8,334 nt of DNA, from assembly GCA_030824725.1 (NCBI GenBank), contig JAPJRE010000166.1:1-8334 (forward strand), read 5' to 3'. This DNA is from Sphingomonas sp. (lineage in GTDB: Bacteria > Pseudomonadota > Alphaproteobacteria > Sphingomonadales > Sphingomonadaceae). Shown here one piece after another: positions 1-5,658 of this stretch. The position numbers and the translations under genes are program-made. Numbering within the stretch: position 1 is the first letter of the stretch; each line of letters starts with the position of its first letter. Under the pieces are notes generated by a model. The model searched no databases. It saw only the letters and a list, made by a program, of their open reading frames with translations, and was not told the DNA's origin.

Positions 1-28
1 GGGTGGGGATCAGGGGCACGCCGCGCAT
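1..28 (-). CDS. Start of a probable SURF1 family assembly gene (3' part outside window)
   Basis: Only the first nine codons are visible, reading MRGVPLIPT on the minus strand. The ATG lies one base after the TAA stop of the DUF983 gene (TAAGATG) and has a good ribosome binding site, GAGGA, inside the end of that gene. Sphingomonad SURF1 proteins often begin with a short basic stretch followed by a PLIPT-like sequence that leads into the first membrane helix, and SURF1 is the expected next gene after ctaE and DUF983 in this cluster. SURF1 is an inner-membrane factor that helps supply heme a to subunit I. The identity is inferred from position and nine residues, so it is tentative. The start codon itself is well supported. 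Confidence 0.45.
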
Positions 29-29
29 C

Positions 30-473
30 TTAGTCCTCGGCGATCCGGCCCTCATGGGCCCGGTTGCGAAATTCGAGCGCGAGCAGCAGCCCCTTGGCGA
101 CGCGCAGCGAACCCGCCACCATCGCCAGCGTCACCGGCGGCCAGAGCAGCAGATGGACCCAGACGGGCGGCAAGAGGCTGAACTCCACCCATAGCGCCAG
201 GATCGTCACCAGCGCGCCGATGCCGAGGGTGAGGAACACCACCGGCCCATCGCCGACGTTGAATCTCGCGAACTCCAGCCCGCACGCGGAACAGCGCTCG
301 GCAAAGGCGGTGACGCTGCGGAACAGCGTCCTGGCGCCGCAGCGCGGGCAGCAGCCCTGGAGGCCGGATGCAATCGGGGGCGGCAACGCAGCGCTGCCGC
401 CCCCTATGGGATCGGGTGTCGGCGCGGTCACGTCAGCCGGCGTGGACCGGCGCGCCCCAACCGCCCCAGACAT
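30..473 (-). CDS. DUF983 zinc-ribbon membrane protein, cox-cluster associated
   Basis: This 147-residue protein has a disordered Ala/Pro-rich N-terminus (about 1-38), a four-cysteine zinc ribbon (C42-x2-C45 and C61-x2-C64), the conserved FNVGDGP stretch (71-77), and two hydrophobic helices at about 78-99 and 102-123. This is the DUF983 pattern. The family has no established biochemical role, but it is commonly found beside ctaE and SURF1 in alphaproteobacteria, so a role in oxidase assembly is inferred from position. The ATG at 473 overlaps the end of ctaE by 41 nt and has no clear ribosome binding site. An in-frame GTG at 431, placed just after the ctaE stop, would give 133 residues and loses nothing conserved, so the start is uncertain. 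The family assignment is firm. Confidence 0.88.
   Translation of the reverse strand: MSGAVGARRSTPADVTAPTPDPIGGGSAALPPPIASGLQGCCPRCGARTLFRSVTAFAERCSACGLEFARFNVGDGPVVFLTLGIGALVTILALWVEFSLLPPVWVHLLLWPPVTLAMVAGSLRVAKGLLLALEFRNRAHEGRIAED
34..38 (-). promoter_or_regulatory. Ribosome binding site for the SURF1-like start
   Basis: On the minus strand GAGGA stands 5 nt before the ATG at 28. It lies within the last codons of the DUF983 gene, which fits a translationally linked operon. It is the main support for calling a start in the short visible stretch. Confidence 0.5.
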
Positions 474-1317
474 AGATCGACGCGAACAGGAATAGCCAGA
501 CGACGTCGACGAAATGCCAGTACCAGGCCGCCGCCTCGAAGCCGAAATGCTGGCGGGGGGTGAAGTCGCCGCGATAGGCGCGCACCAGGTTCACGACCAG
601 GAAGATCGTGCCGACGATCACGTGGAAGCCGTGGAAGCCCGTCGCCATGAAGAAGGCGCCGCCATAGCTGGAGCCGCCCTCGCTCGCCGCCTTGAAGGGG
701 AAGGGGGCCTCCATATACTCGTACGCCTGGAGGCAGCTGAAGATCGCGCCGAGCACCACGGTGAGCCACAGGCCCTTCTTCACCGTGTCGTTCTCGCCTA
801 CGCCGATCAGGCCCCACAGCCCGTGCAGTTCGCCGCCGCGCTCGTTGTGGATCAGCCCGTGGTGCGCCCAGGTGACGGTGCAGCCCGAGCAGAGCAGGAT
901 CAGCGTGTTGAGCAGCGGGAACTGCCAGGCATCGAGCACTTCCATGCCCTTGGGCGGCCAGGTGCCGCCGACTGCCTCGACCGTGGAGGGGAAGAGCGCG
1001 AAATCGAACCAGGCCCAGAACCAGCCGACGAAGAACATTACTTCGGAGGCGATGAACAGGATCATGCCGTAGCGCAGATGGAGCTGGACGATCGGGGTGT
1101 GATCGCCGGCATGCGCCTCCTGGATCACCTTGCCCCACCAGCCGAACATGGTGAGCAGCACCAGCAGGAAGCCGGTGGTCAACACCAGCGTTCCGTTCGC
1201 CATCTTGTGCATCCACATCACGGCGCCCGAGGCGAGGACCAGCCCGCCCAGCGAGCCCAGCAGCGGCCAGATGCTCGGCGGCAGGATATGATACTGGTGG
1301 TTCTTTGCTCCAGCCAT
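433..1317 (-). CDS. ctaE: Cytochrome c oxidase subunit III
   Basis: This 294-residue protein is the third core subunit of the aa3 oxidase in the inner membrane. It carries no redox metal but stabilises subunit I and protects proton uptake and turnover. The sequence starts MAGAKNHQYHILPPSIWP, has about seven hydrophobic helices, and contains the conserved SEVMFF with E92 in a buried helix, the HxxRYGMILF segment near 80-88, GCTVTWAHH (145-153), and the family C-terminal block HFGFEAAAWYWHFVDVVW (257-274). The length is normal for bacterial subunit III. An upstream in-frame extension reaching 1845 exists but is antisense-like noise through ctaG. The ATG at 1317 matches the family N-terminus and has GGGA 7 nt upstream, within a purine-rich GAGAGAGAGGA tract. 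It follows ctaG by 38 nt and overlaps the DUF983 gene at its 3' end. Confidence 0.97.
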   Translation of the reverse strand: MAGAKNHQYHILPPSIWPLLGSLGGLVLASGAVMWMHKMANGTLVLTTGFLLVLLTMFGWWGKVIQEAHAGDHTPIVQLHLRYGMILFIASEVMFFVGWFWAWFDFALFPSTVEAVGGTWPPKGMEVLDAWQFPLLNTLILLCSGCTVTWAHHGLIHNERGGELHGLWGLIGVGENDTVKKGLWLTVVLGAIFSCLQAYEYMEAPFPFKAASEGGSSYGGAFFMATGFHGFHVIVGTIFLVVNLVRAYRGDFTPRQHFGFEAAAWYWHFVDVVWLFLFASIYVWGGWGAPVHAG

Positions 1318-1355
1318 GGGCGTATCCCAATCCTCTCTCTCTATTTTGCGCGATG

Positions 1356-1895
1356 CTAGCTTGGTGTCTTCGGCGAATCCACTGGATAAAATGTATAGGA
1401 CAAGGTGATCTCCTCGACGTCGCGCGCGTCGGGATCGTTGAGAATTTTCGGGTCGACGAAGAAGATCACCGGCATGCGAACGGTCTCGCCCGGCTGCAGC
1501 GTCTGCTGGGTGAAGCAGAAGCACTGGATCTTGGTGAAATATTTGCCGACCTGCGCGGGCGTGACGTTGAACGTCGCGGTGCCGGTGAGCGGGCGGTTTG
1601 AGGTATTGGTGGCGGTGAAGAAGGCCATGTCGCGGCCGCCGATGTCGATCACGTCTTCGCGCCGCTCGGGCGCGAACTTCCACGGCAGCTTGGGACTTAC
1701 ATTGCTGTCGAACGCCACCGTGATCTTCTGCCCCGTGGCGCCGGGCGCGCGCAGGCCGCGCTGGGTGGTGCCGTTGAGCCCGGTCGCCTCGCAGAACATC
1801 CGGTAGAGCGGCACCGCGGCGAAGCCGAGCCCGGTCATGCCGCACACCAGCACGGCACCCATCAGGCTGACGCGCAGGTTGCGGCTGATCCTCAT
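1356..1895 (-). CDS. ctaG: Cytochrome c oxidase assembly protein CtaG/Cox11 (CuB copper chaperone)
   Basis: This 179-residue protein is a Cox11-type copper chaperone that delivers copper to the CuB site of subunit I. It has one N-terminal membrane helix (about 9-30) and a soluble immunoglobulin-like domain facing the periplasm. The family copper ligands are visible: the CFCF motif at 125-128 (C125, C127) and the juxtamembrane C35 in YRMFCEATG. Other family blocks are FDSNVSPKLPWKF (62-74) and MPVIFFVDP (141-149). The length is typical, with no truncation. The ATG at 1895 overlaps the stop of the upstream small gene as ATGA, so translation is probably coupled. No strong independent ribosome binding site is seen. 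Despite the shared symbol, this is not the unrelated CtaG of Bacillus. Confidence 0.96.
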   Translation of the reverse strand: MRISRNLRVSLMGAVLVCGMTGLGFAAVPLYRMFCEATGLNGTTQRGLRAPGATGQKITVAFDSNVSPKLPWKFAPERREDVIDIGGRDMAFFTATNTSNRPLTGTATFNVTPAQVGKYFTKIQCFCFTQQTLQPGETVRMPVIFFVDPKILNDPDARDVEEITLSYTFYPVDSPKTPS

Positions 1896-2062
1896 CCGCC
1901 GTGGCCGAACTGCATCTTCACGATCGAGATCGCGAACACCAGCACGACGAAGCCGCCGAGCAGCAGCGCCATCACCCGGGCGCGCGATCGCTGGCGCGCG
2001 CGGATCAGCTCCAGTTCCGATGCCGGCATGCGAGTCACATCCTCTCTTCGGGAATCGTTCAT
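1892..2062 (-). CDS. CoxF-like small single-pass membrane protein
   Basis: This 56-residue protein lies between ctaB and ctaG, a place where alphaproteobacterial cox clusters often carry a short coxF-type gene. It has a polar, charged N-terminal half with an ELELIRARQRSRARV stretch (16-30), then one hydrophobic helix at about 30-48, and ends KMQFGHGG. The basic residues before the helix suggest an N-in orientation. It overlaps ctaB (ATGA at 2059-2062) and ctaG (ATGA at 1892-1895), and has a good ribosome binding site, AGGTGG, 5 nt upstream of its ATG (2068-2073). The overlaps and the helix support a real gene. A role in oxidase assembly is inferred from position only. A longer in-frame extension upstream to 2419 is out-of-frame reading through ctaB and is not real. 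Confidence 0.85.
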   Translation of the reverse strand: MNDSRREDVTRMPASELELIRARQRSRARVMALLLGGFVVLVFAISIVKMQFGHGG

Positions 2063-2961
2063 CCGATCCACCTGTCGATCACGAGCGCACCAAATAGCAC
2101 GAACAGATACAATATCGAGAATTTGAACAGGCGCTTTTCCGGGATCATACGGTCTTCCGCCTCGGTACGGCGGGTGGCGACCTGGATCGCCATGGCGAGG
2201 AAGATGCCCGACATCACCGCGGCGGTGAGTCCGTAGACCATGCCGCTCAGTCCCAGCGGCCAGGGCGCGGCAGCGGCGGCGATCATCGGCAGGGTGTAGA
2301 GGCCGATCTGGATGCGCGTCGTCCGCTCGCCCGCGACGACAGGCAGCATCGGCACACCGGCATTGGCGTAATCGGTCTTCACGAACAGCGCGAGCGCCCA
2401 GAAATGCGGCGGCGTCCACAGGAAGATCAGCGCGAACAGCAGGACCGGCAGCGTCGCGACATCGCCCGTCGCCGCCGCCCAGCCGATCAGCGGCGGAAAG
2501 GCCCCGGCCGCGCCGCCGATGACGATGTTCTGCGGCGTCCGGCGCTTGAGCCAGATCGTGTAGACGAACACGTAGAACAGGATCGAGACGGCGAGGATCA
2601 GCGTCGCGACGAGGTTGATCGCGACATACATCAGCACCAGGCTGAACACCGCGAGGCCCACGCCGAAATGCAGCGCCGACTGGCGTTCCATCCGGCCCGC
2701 GGGCAGCGGGCGGCCCTGGGTGCGCTTCATCTTGGCGTCGAGATCGGCCTCATACCATTGGTTGAGCGCGCCCGCGGCACCCGCGCCCAGCGCGATGCAC
2801 AGGATCGCGGTGAAGCCGAGCACCGGGTGGATCGGCACCGGGGCGGCGAGCATGCCGCACAGCCCGGTGAAGACGACCAGCGTCATCACCCGGGGTTTGG
2901 TGAGGGCAAGGAAATCGCGCCAATCGGCGGGCAGTGCGGGATTGGCGTTGGTCACGGACAT
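2059..2961 (-). CDS. ctaB: Heme O synthase (protoheme IX farnesyltransferase)
   Basis: This enzyme of the UbiA prenyltransferase family transfers a farnesyl group from farnesyl diphosphate to heme b, giving heme O, the precursor of the heme A used by subunit I. Numbered from the chosen Met, the protein has 300 residues and about nine hydrophobic helices. The first aspartate-rich loop is clear: N67, then YEADLDAKMKR with D73, D75 and K77, followed by RTxxRP (80-85). The second conserved loop begins KTDYANAGVPMLPV near 195, after the family block WTPPHFWALA. The N-terminus LTKPRVM is also typical. Two tandem ATGs exist. GGGA lies 6 nt before the second (2961) and only 3 nt before the first (2964), so the second is preferred. 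The gene ends in an ATGA overlap with the coxF-like gene. Confidence 0.96.
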   Translation of the reverse strand: MSVTNANPALPADWRDFLALTKPRVMTLVVFTGLCGMLAAPVPIHPVLGFTAILCIALGAGAAGALNQWYEADLDAKMKRTQGRPLPAGRMERQSALHFGVGLAVFSLVLMYVAINLVATLILAVSILFYVFVYTIWLKRRTPQNIVIGGAAGAFPPLIGWAAATGDVATLPVLLFALIFLWTPPHFWALALFVKTDYANAGVPMLPVVAGERTTRIQIGLYTLPMIAAAAAPWPLGLSGMVYGLTAAVMSGIFLAMAIQVATRRTEAEDRMIPEKRLFKFSILYLFVLFGALVIDRWIG

Positions 2962-3004
2962 CATCGTTCCCGATATACGGCGCGCGCCCGGCCGGCGAAA
3001 GAGG

Positions 3005-3289
3005 TCAGCCGAGCCGCTTGGCGTTAGCCCGCACCTTGCGGCGATAATGCCGCAGCGTCTTGCTCGCCTGCGCCTCGGGCGTGCTGCCCAGCCGGCCGGT
3101 GGCGGCGGCGACCTGGAGCTCCCAGGCGGCCTGCATCTTCTCGGCGACCATGCGCTGCGCCTCGGCCGTAGCGCCGGGGCCGCCGGCGGCGAGCTTGGTC
3201 AGCCGCATCCCGATCACGGTCGAGGCCTCGATGCCCAGCATCCAGCTGTCGAGGCCGATCTTCATCCAGTCGGCATAGGGGCTGCGCAT
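3005..3289 (-). CDS. Small hypothetical protein, helical, phasin-like in look
   Basis: This protein of 94 residues is not assigned to a named family. The N-terminus (SPYADWMKIGLDSWMLGIEA) and the following VIGMRLTKLAAGG look like amphipathic helices. A middle stretch, EAQRMVAEKMQAAWELQVAA, is a third helix, and the end HYRRKVRANAKRLG is strongly basic. There is no membrane helix, signal peptide or cysteine motif. The pattern recalls small phasin-like or granule-associated proteins, and I have an impression of similar unannotated proteins in sphingomonads, but neither is demonstrated. The frame could extend to a TTG at 3301, but the ATG at 3289 has GGAG 6 nt upstream and is chosen. It lies 43 nt ahead of the chosen ctaB start with no terminator-like hairpin plus U-tract between, so it is probably the first gene of the ctaB transcript. 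Confidence 0.75.
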   Translation of the reverse strand: MRSPYADWMKIGLDSWMLGIEASTVIGMRLTKLAAGGPGATAEAQRMVAEKMQAAWELQVAAATGRLGSTPEAQASKTLRHYRRKVRANAKRLG

Positions 3290-3295
3290 CGACGT

Positions 3296-3299
3296 CTCC
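3296..3299 (-). promoter_or_regulatory. Ribosome binding site deciding the start of the 94-residue protein
   Basis: GGAG on the minus strand stands 6 nt before the ATG at 3289. Its position overlaps the alternative TTG codon at 3301-3299, which argues that the TTG is not the start. Confidence 0.5.
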
Positions 3300-3331
3300 A
3301 AATACTACCGGACCAGCGAGCAAACGCGCGA

Positions 3332-3353
3332 GCGACGCGTCCGGGGGCGTCGC
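3332..3353. repeat. Short GC hairpin in the divergent region
   Basis: A perfect 7-bp stem (GCGACGC at 3332-3338 pairing with GCGTCGC at 3347-3353) encloses an 8-nt loop. No U-tract follows on either strand, so it is not a standard terminator. It would fall in the 5' leader or promoter of the minus-strand gene at 3289. GC-rich hairpins arise easily in such DNA, so a function is only a possibility. Confidence 0.3.
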
Positions 3354-3374
3354 GCAGGATAAAGGATAGAAGTT

Positions 3375-3424
3375 ACCGAATCCGCTGATGCGCCCATCGC
3401 ACCGGCGAGGCCAGCCGATTCGGT
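3375..3424. repeat. Spaced inverted repeat, possible regulator site
   Basis: ACCGAATC (3375-3382) and GATTCGGT (3417-3424) are perfect 8-nt inverted copies with a 34-nt spacer, in the non-coding stretch between the two divergent genes. The arms are more AT-rich than their surroundings. This could be a pair of half-sites for a regulator of either gene. No known operator was recognised. Confidence 0.3.
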
Positions 3425-3453
3425 GTCGGTCTGCCGCATGGCGAGACATGCTA

Positions 3454-3482
3454 TTGCAACTGATTATTAACACGCCTATGCG
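3454..3482 (+). promoter_or_regulatory. Candidate sigma70-type promoter of the receptor gene
   Basis: TTGCAA (3454-3459) and TATGCG (3477-3482) are separated by 17 nt and would place the transcript start about 30 nt before the receptor ATG. Both boxes are imperfect (four of six matches to TTGACA for the first). The stretch is a clear AT-rich island in GC-rich DNA, which adds some support. The rest of the 3290-3518 gap shows no gene on either strand. For the minus-strand direction only two tandem TATCCT sequences (3356-3368) resemble a -10 box, without a convincing -35. Confidence 0.3.
3456..3474 (+). promoter_or_regulatory. Weak Fur-box-like element
   Basis: The 19 nt starting GCAACTGATTATTAACA match the classical Fur consensus (GATAATGATAATCATTATC) at 10 positions by direct alignment, including the central TGAT and the ATTA-like part. 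It overlaps the spacer of the candidate promoter, where a repressor would block transcription. Iron-siderophore receptors are commonly controlled by Fur or a similar iron regulator. The match is weak and the symmetry poor, so this is a hypothesis. Confidence 0.3.
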
Positions 3483-3518
3483 GCCGCCCAACGAGAACAT
3501 CTGCATCGGGGCGCACCA

Positions 3519-5600
3519 ATGAACCTTTCCTCCCTTCGCCGGCACAGCATCCTGCTGGCCGCGCTGGCCAGTGGCGTTGCGATGCCTGCGGCGGCGCAGG
3601 CGCTGCAGGGGGAGGAGGACATCGTCGTCACCGGGCGCACTGCCAATGCCAGCATCCTCGGTGCCGACGTGCCCGCCTTCACCTATCCGCAATCGGTGCG
3701 GGTGCTCGACCGCGACCTGATCGACGCAGTCAACCCCATGCGACTCGGCGATCTGTTCGATCTTTCCGGCGGCGTCGCGCGGCAGAATGATTTCGGGGGC
3801 CTGTGGGACAAGGTCTCGATCCGCGGCCTTGCCGGCGACGAGAATGCCGGGCCGGATATCCGCATCAATCGCTTCAGCAGCAATTTCGGCTTCAACGCGC
3901 CGATCGACGCGGCGACGATCGAGCGAGTCGAGGTGCTCAAGGGCGCCACTGCGGCGCTGTCGGGCATCGGCGAGCCGGGCGGGGCGATCAACCTGGTCAC
4001 CAAGGCGCCGCTCGATCGCTTCCAGGGCAGTGCCGATCTGAGCGCGGGCAGCTGGAACAGCTGGCGGACGAGCGCCGACGTGACCGGGCCGCTCGCCCAG
4101 GGGCTCTCGGCCCGGCTGATCGGGGTGGCGGAGGGGCATGACAGCTTCCGCGACCATGTCGACGGCTCGCGCCGGCTGATCGCGCCGTCGCTCGCCTGGG
4201 CGCCCGCGGCGGGGCTGCGGCTGCTCTACCAGGCGGAATATATGCGCAACACCAGCGTGCTGGACCGCGGCATCGCTGGCGTCGGCGGCAATGCGCGCGC
4301 CATGGATCGGCGCGCCTTCCTTGGTGAGCCCGGCGACGGGCACATCGTGCAGAACGGCTTCTGGCAGCAGGGCAGCCTGTTCGCCGATCTGGCCAAGGAC
4401 GTACGGCTCGAACTCGGCGCGAGCCAGCGCGACGGATCGCTGCGCGGCTTCGGCACGATGGTCGATTTCGGCCCCCGAGGCCTGCAGGCGGACGGGCGCA
4501 CCGCCGGGCGCGACCGGCGCTATCACGATTTCGCCTGGAACGACCTGTCGCTCCGCGCGGAGCTGGCCGCAAAGGCGGAGCTGTTCGGCATGACGCATGA
4601 TCTGCGAGTCGGCGCCGACCGGGTCCGCTACCACATGGATTTCGTGCTGGACCGCGCCCGCGGCACGCCGACCCGGCCGCTGCTGCCGATCGATCTGTTC
4701 GATCCCGTCTATGCCACCACCGCGCTGCCGGTGCCGCCGCCCTTCGCCAGCCGCGACAGCCGTTTCCGCAGCGAAAGCGTCTATGCGCAGGATCTGATCG
4801 GCGCCGGCCCGTTCACGCTGCTGCTTGGTGCGCGGTGGAACAGCTTTCGCGAGTCGGTGATCAACCGGCTGACCAACCGCCGCTTCGAGACGGTCGACAA
4901 GGGGGTGACGCCGCGCGCGGCGCTGACCTGGCGCGCGAGCGACGCGATCGCGCTCTACGCCAGCTGGGGCGAATCGCTGCGGCTCAATCCGTCGGACGGC
5001 ACGACCAGCTTCGACGGCGAGCGCAGCCAGTCGATCGAAGGCGGGGTGAAGTTCGCGCTGTTCGGCCAGCGGCTGACGGGCCAGGCGGCGCTGTTCGACA
5101 TGATCAAGCGTAACGTGCTCAATCCCAATGCGATCGACCCGTTCGTGAAGACGCAGATCGGGCGGCAGCGCTCGCGCGGGGGCGAACTCGAGCTCAACTG
5201 GAAGGCGGCAAACGACCTGCTCGTCACCGGCACCTACACCCATCTCAATGCCAAGGTGCGCAACGATGCCAATGCCGCGCTGATCGGCACACCGCTCAGC
5301 AACGTGCCGAGCGACATGGGCAGCCTGTTCGTGCAGAAGACGCTGGGGCCGATAGCGCTGGGCGGTGGGGTAACGCATGTCGGTGGGCGCGCGGGCGATC
5401 CGTTCGGGACCAGCTATCGGCTGCCCGCCTATACGATCGCGCGGGCCAATCTGAGCGTGGCGGTGAACGCGCATCTTACGCTGCGTGCGGACGTCGATAA
5501 CCTGTTCGATGCGTATTACATCGCCAGTTCCTACGCGAATGTGTGGACCACGCCCGGCGCGCCCCGCAGCTTCCGCCTGACGGCGTCGACGCGGTTCTGA
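3519..5600 (+). CDS. TonB-dependent siderophore-type outer-membrane receptor
   Basis: This 693-residue protein is a TonB-dependent receptor of the ferric-siderophore type. It has a signal peptide (about 1-26, ending PAAAQA), a TonB-box-like EDIVVTGR (33-40), a plug domain starting around PQSVRVLDRDLI (57-68), VSIRGL (99-104) and the block IERVEVLKGATAALSG with GEPGGAINLVTK (134-162). A long beta-barrel follows and ends with NLFDAYY near 661 and a terminal Phe (FRLTASTRF), as needed for Bam-mediated insertion. No N-terminal signalling domain for an anti-sigma system is present. Length is usual for the family. The ATG at 3519 has GGGG 7 nt upstream and directly starts the signal peptide. No siderophore biosynthesis, permease or TonB gene is adjacent. 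The plug matches the siderophore subfamily better than vitamin B12 or sugar receptors, but the substrate cannot be read from sequence. Confidence 0.93.
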   Translation: MNLSSLRRHSILLAALASGVAMPAAAQALQGEEDIVVTGRTANASILGADVPAFTYPQSVRVLDRDLIDAVNPMRLGDLFDLSGGVARQNDFGGLWDKVSIRGLAGDENAGPDIRINRFSSNFGFNAPIDAATIERVEVLKGATAALSGIGEPGGAINLVTKAPLDRFQGSADLSAGSWNSWRTSADVTGPLAQGLSARLIGVAEGHDSFRDHVDGSRRLIAPSLAWAPAAGLRLLYQAEYMRNTSVLDRGIAGVGGNARAMDRRAFLGEPGDGHIVQNGFWQQGSLFADLAKDVRLELGASQRDGSLRGFGTMVDFGPRGLQADGRTAGRDRRYHDFAWNDLSLRAELAAKAELFGMTHDLRVGADRVRYHMDFVLDRARGTPTRPLLPIDLFDPVYATTALPVPPPFASRDSRFRSESVYAQDLIGAGPFTLLLGARWNSFRESVINRLTNRRFETVDKGVTPRAALTWRASDAIALYASWGESLRLNPSDGTTSFDGERSQSIEGGVKFALFGQRLTGQAALFDMIKRNVLNPNAIDPFVKTQIGRQRSRGGELELNWKAANDLLVTGTYTHLNAKVRNDANAALIGTPLSNVPSDMGSLFVQKTLGPIALGGGVTHVGGRAGDPFGTSYRLPAYTIARANLSVAVNAHLTLRADVDNLFDAYYIASSYANVWTTPGAPRSFRLTASTRF

Positions 5601-5602
5601 CC

Positions 5603-5634
5603 GAAGAAAAGCCCCGGAGGTTTCCCTCCGGGGC
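5603..5634 (-). terminator. Intrinsic terminator after ctaD, between convergent genes
   Basis: A 10-bp GC-rich stem (GCCCCGGAGG at 5611-5620 with its complement at 5625-5634) closes a 4-nt loop. On the minus strand it is followed directly by TTTTCTTC, a proper U-tract, and it begins 24 nt after the ctaD stop. It should therefore end the ctaC-ctaD transcript. On the plus strand the same stem lies 10 nt after the receptor stop, but the downstream CTTGGTCGTTCGG is a poor U-tract, so termination in that direction would be weaker. Confidence 0.85.
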
Positions 5635-5658
5635 CTTGGTCGTTCGGCTGCGGCCGGA

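Noticed and set aside
1318..1845. N-terminal extension of ctaE upstream of 1317
   Set aside because: The extra residues read ctaG in another frame and are unlike any subunit III. The family N-terminus begins at the ATG at 1317.
2965..3004. Palindromic GC patches (CCGGCCGG, GGCGCGCGCC) between the 94-residue gene and ctaB
   Set aside because: They are short, without a U-tract, and expected by chance in such GC-rich DNA. They do not argue for a transcript end here.
3332..3353. Hairpin considered as a terminator for the minus-strand genes
   Set aside because: No U-tract follows on either strand, and it lies upstream of the 94-residue gene, not downstream of a gene.
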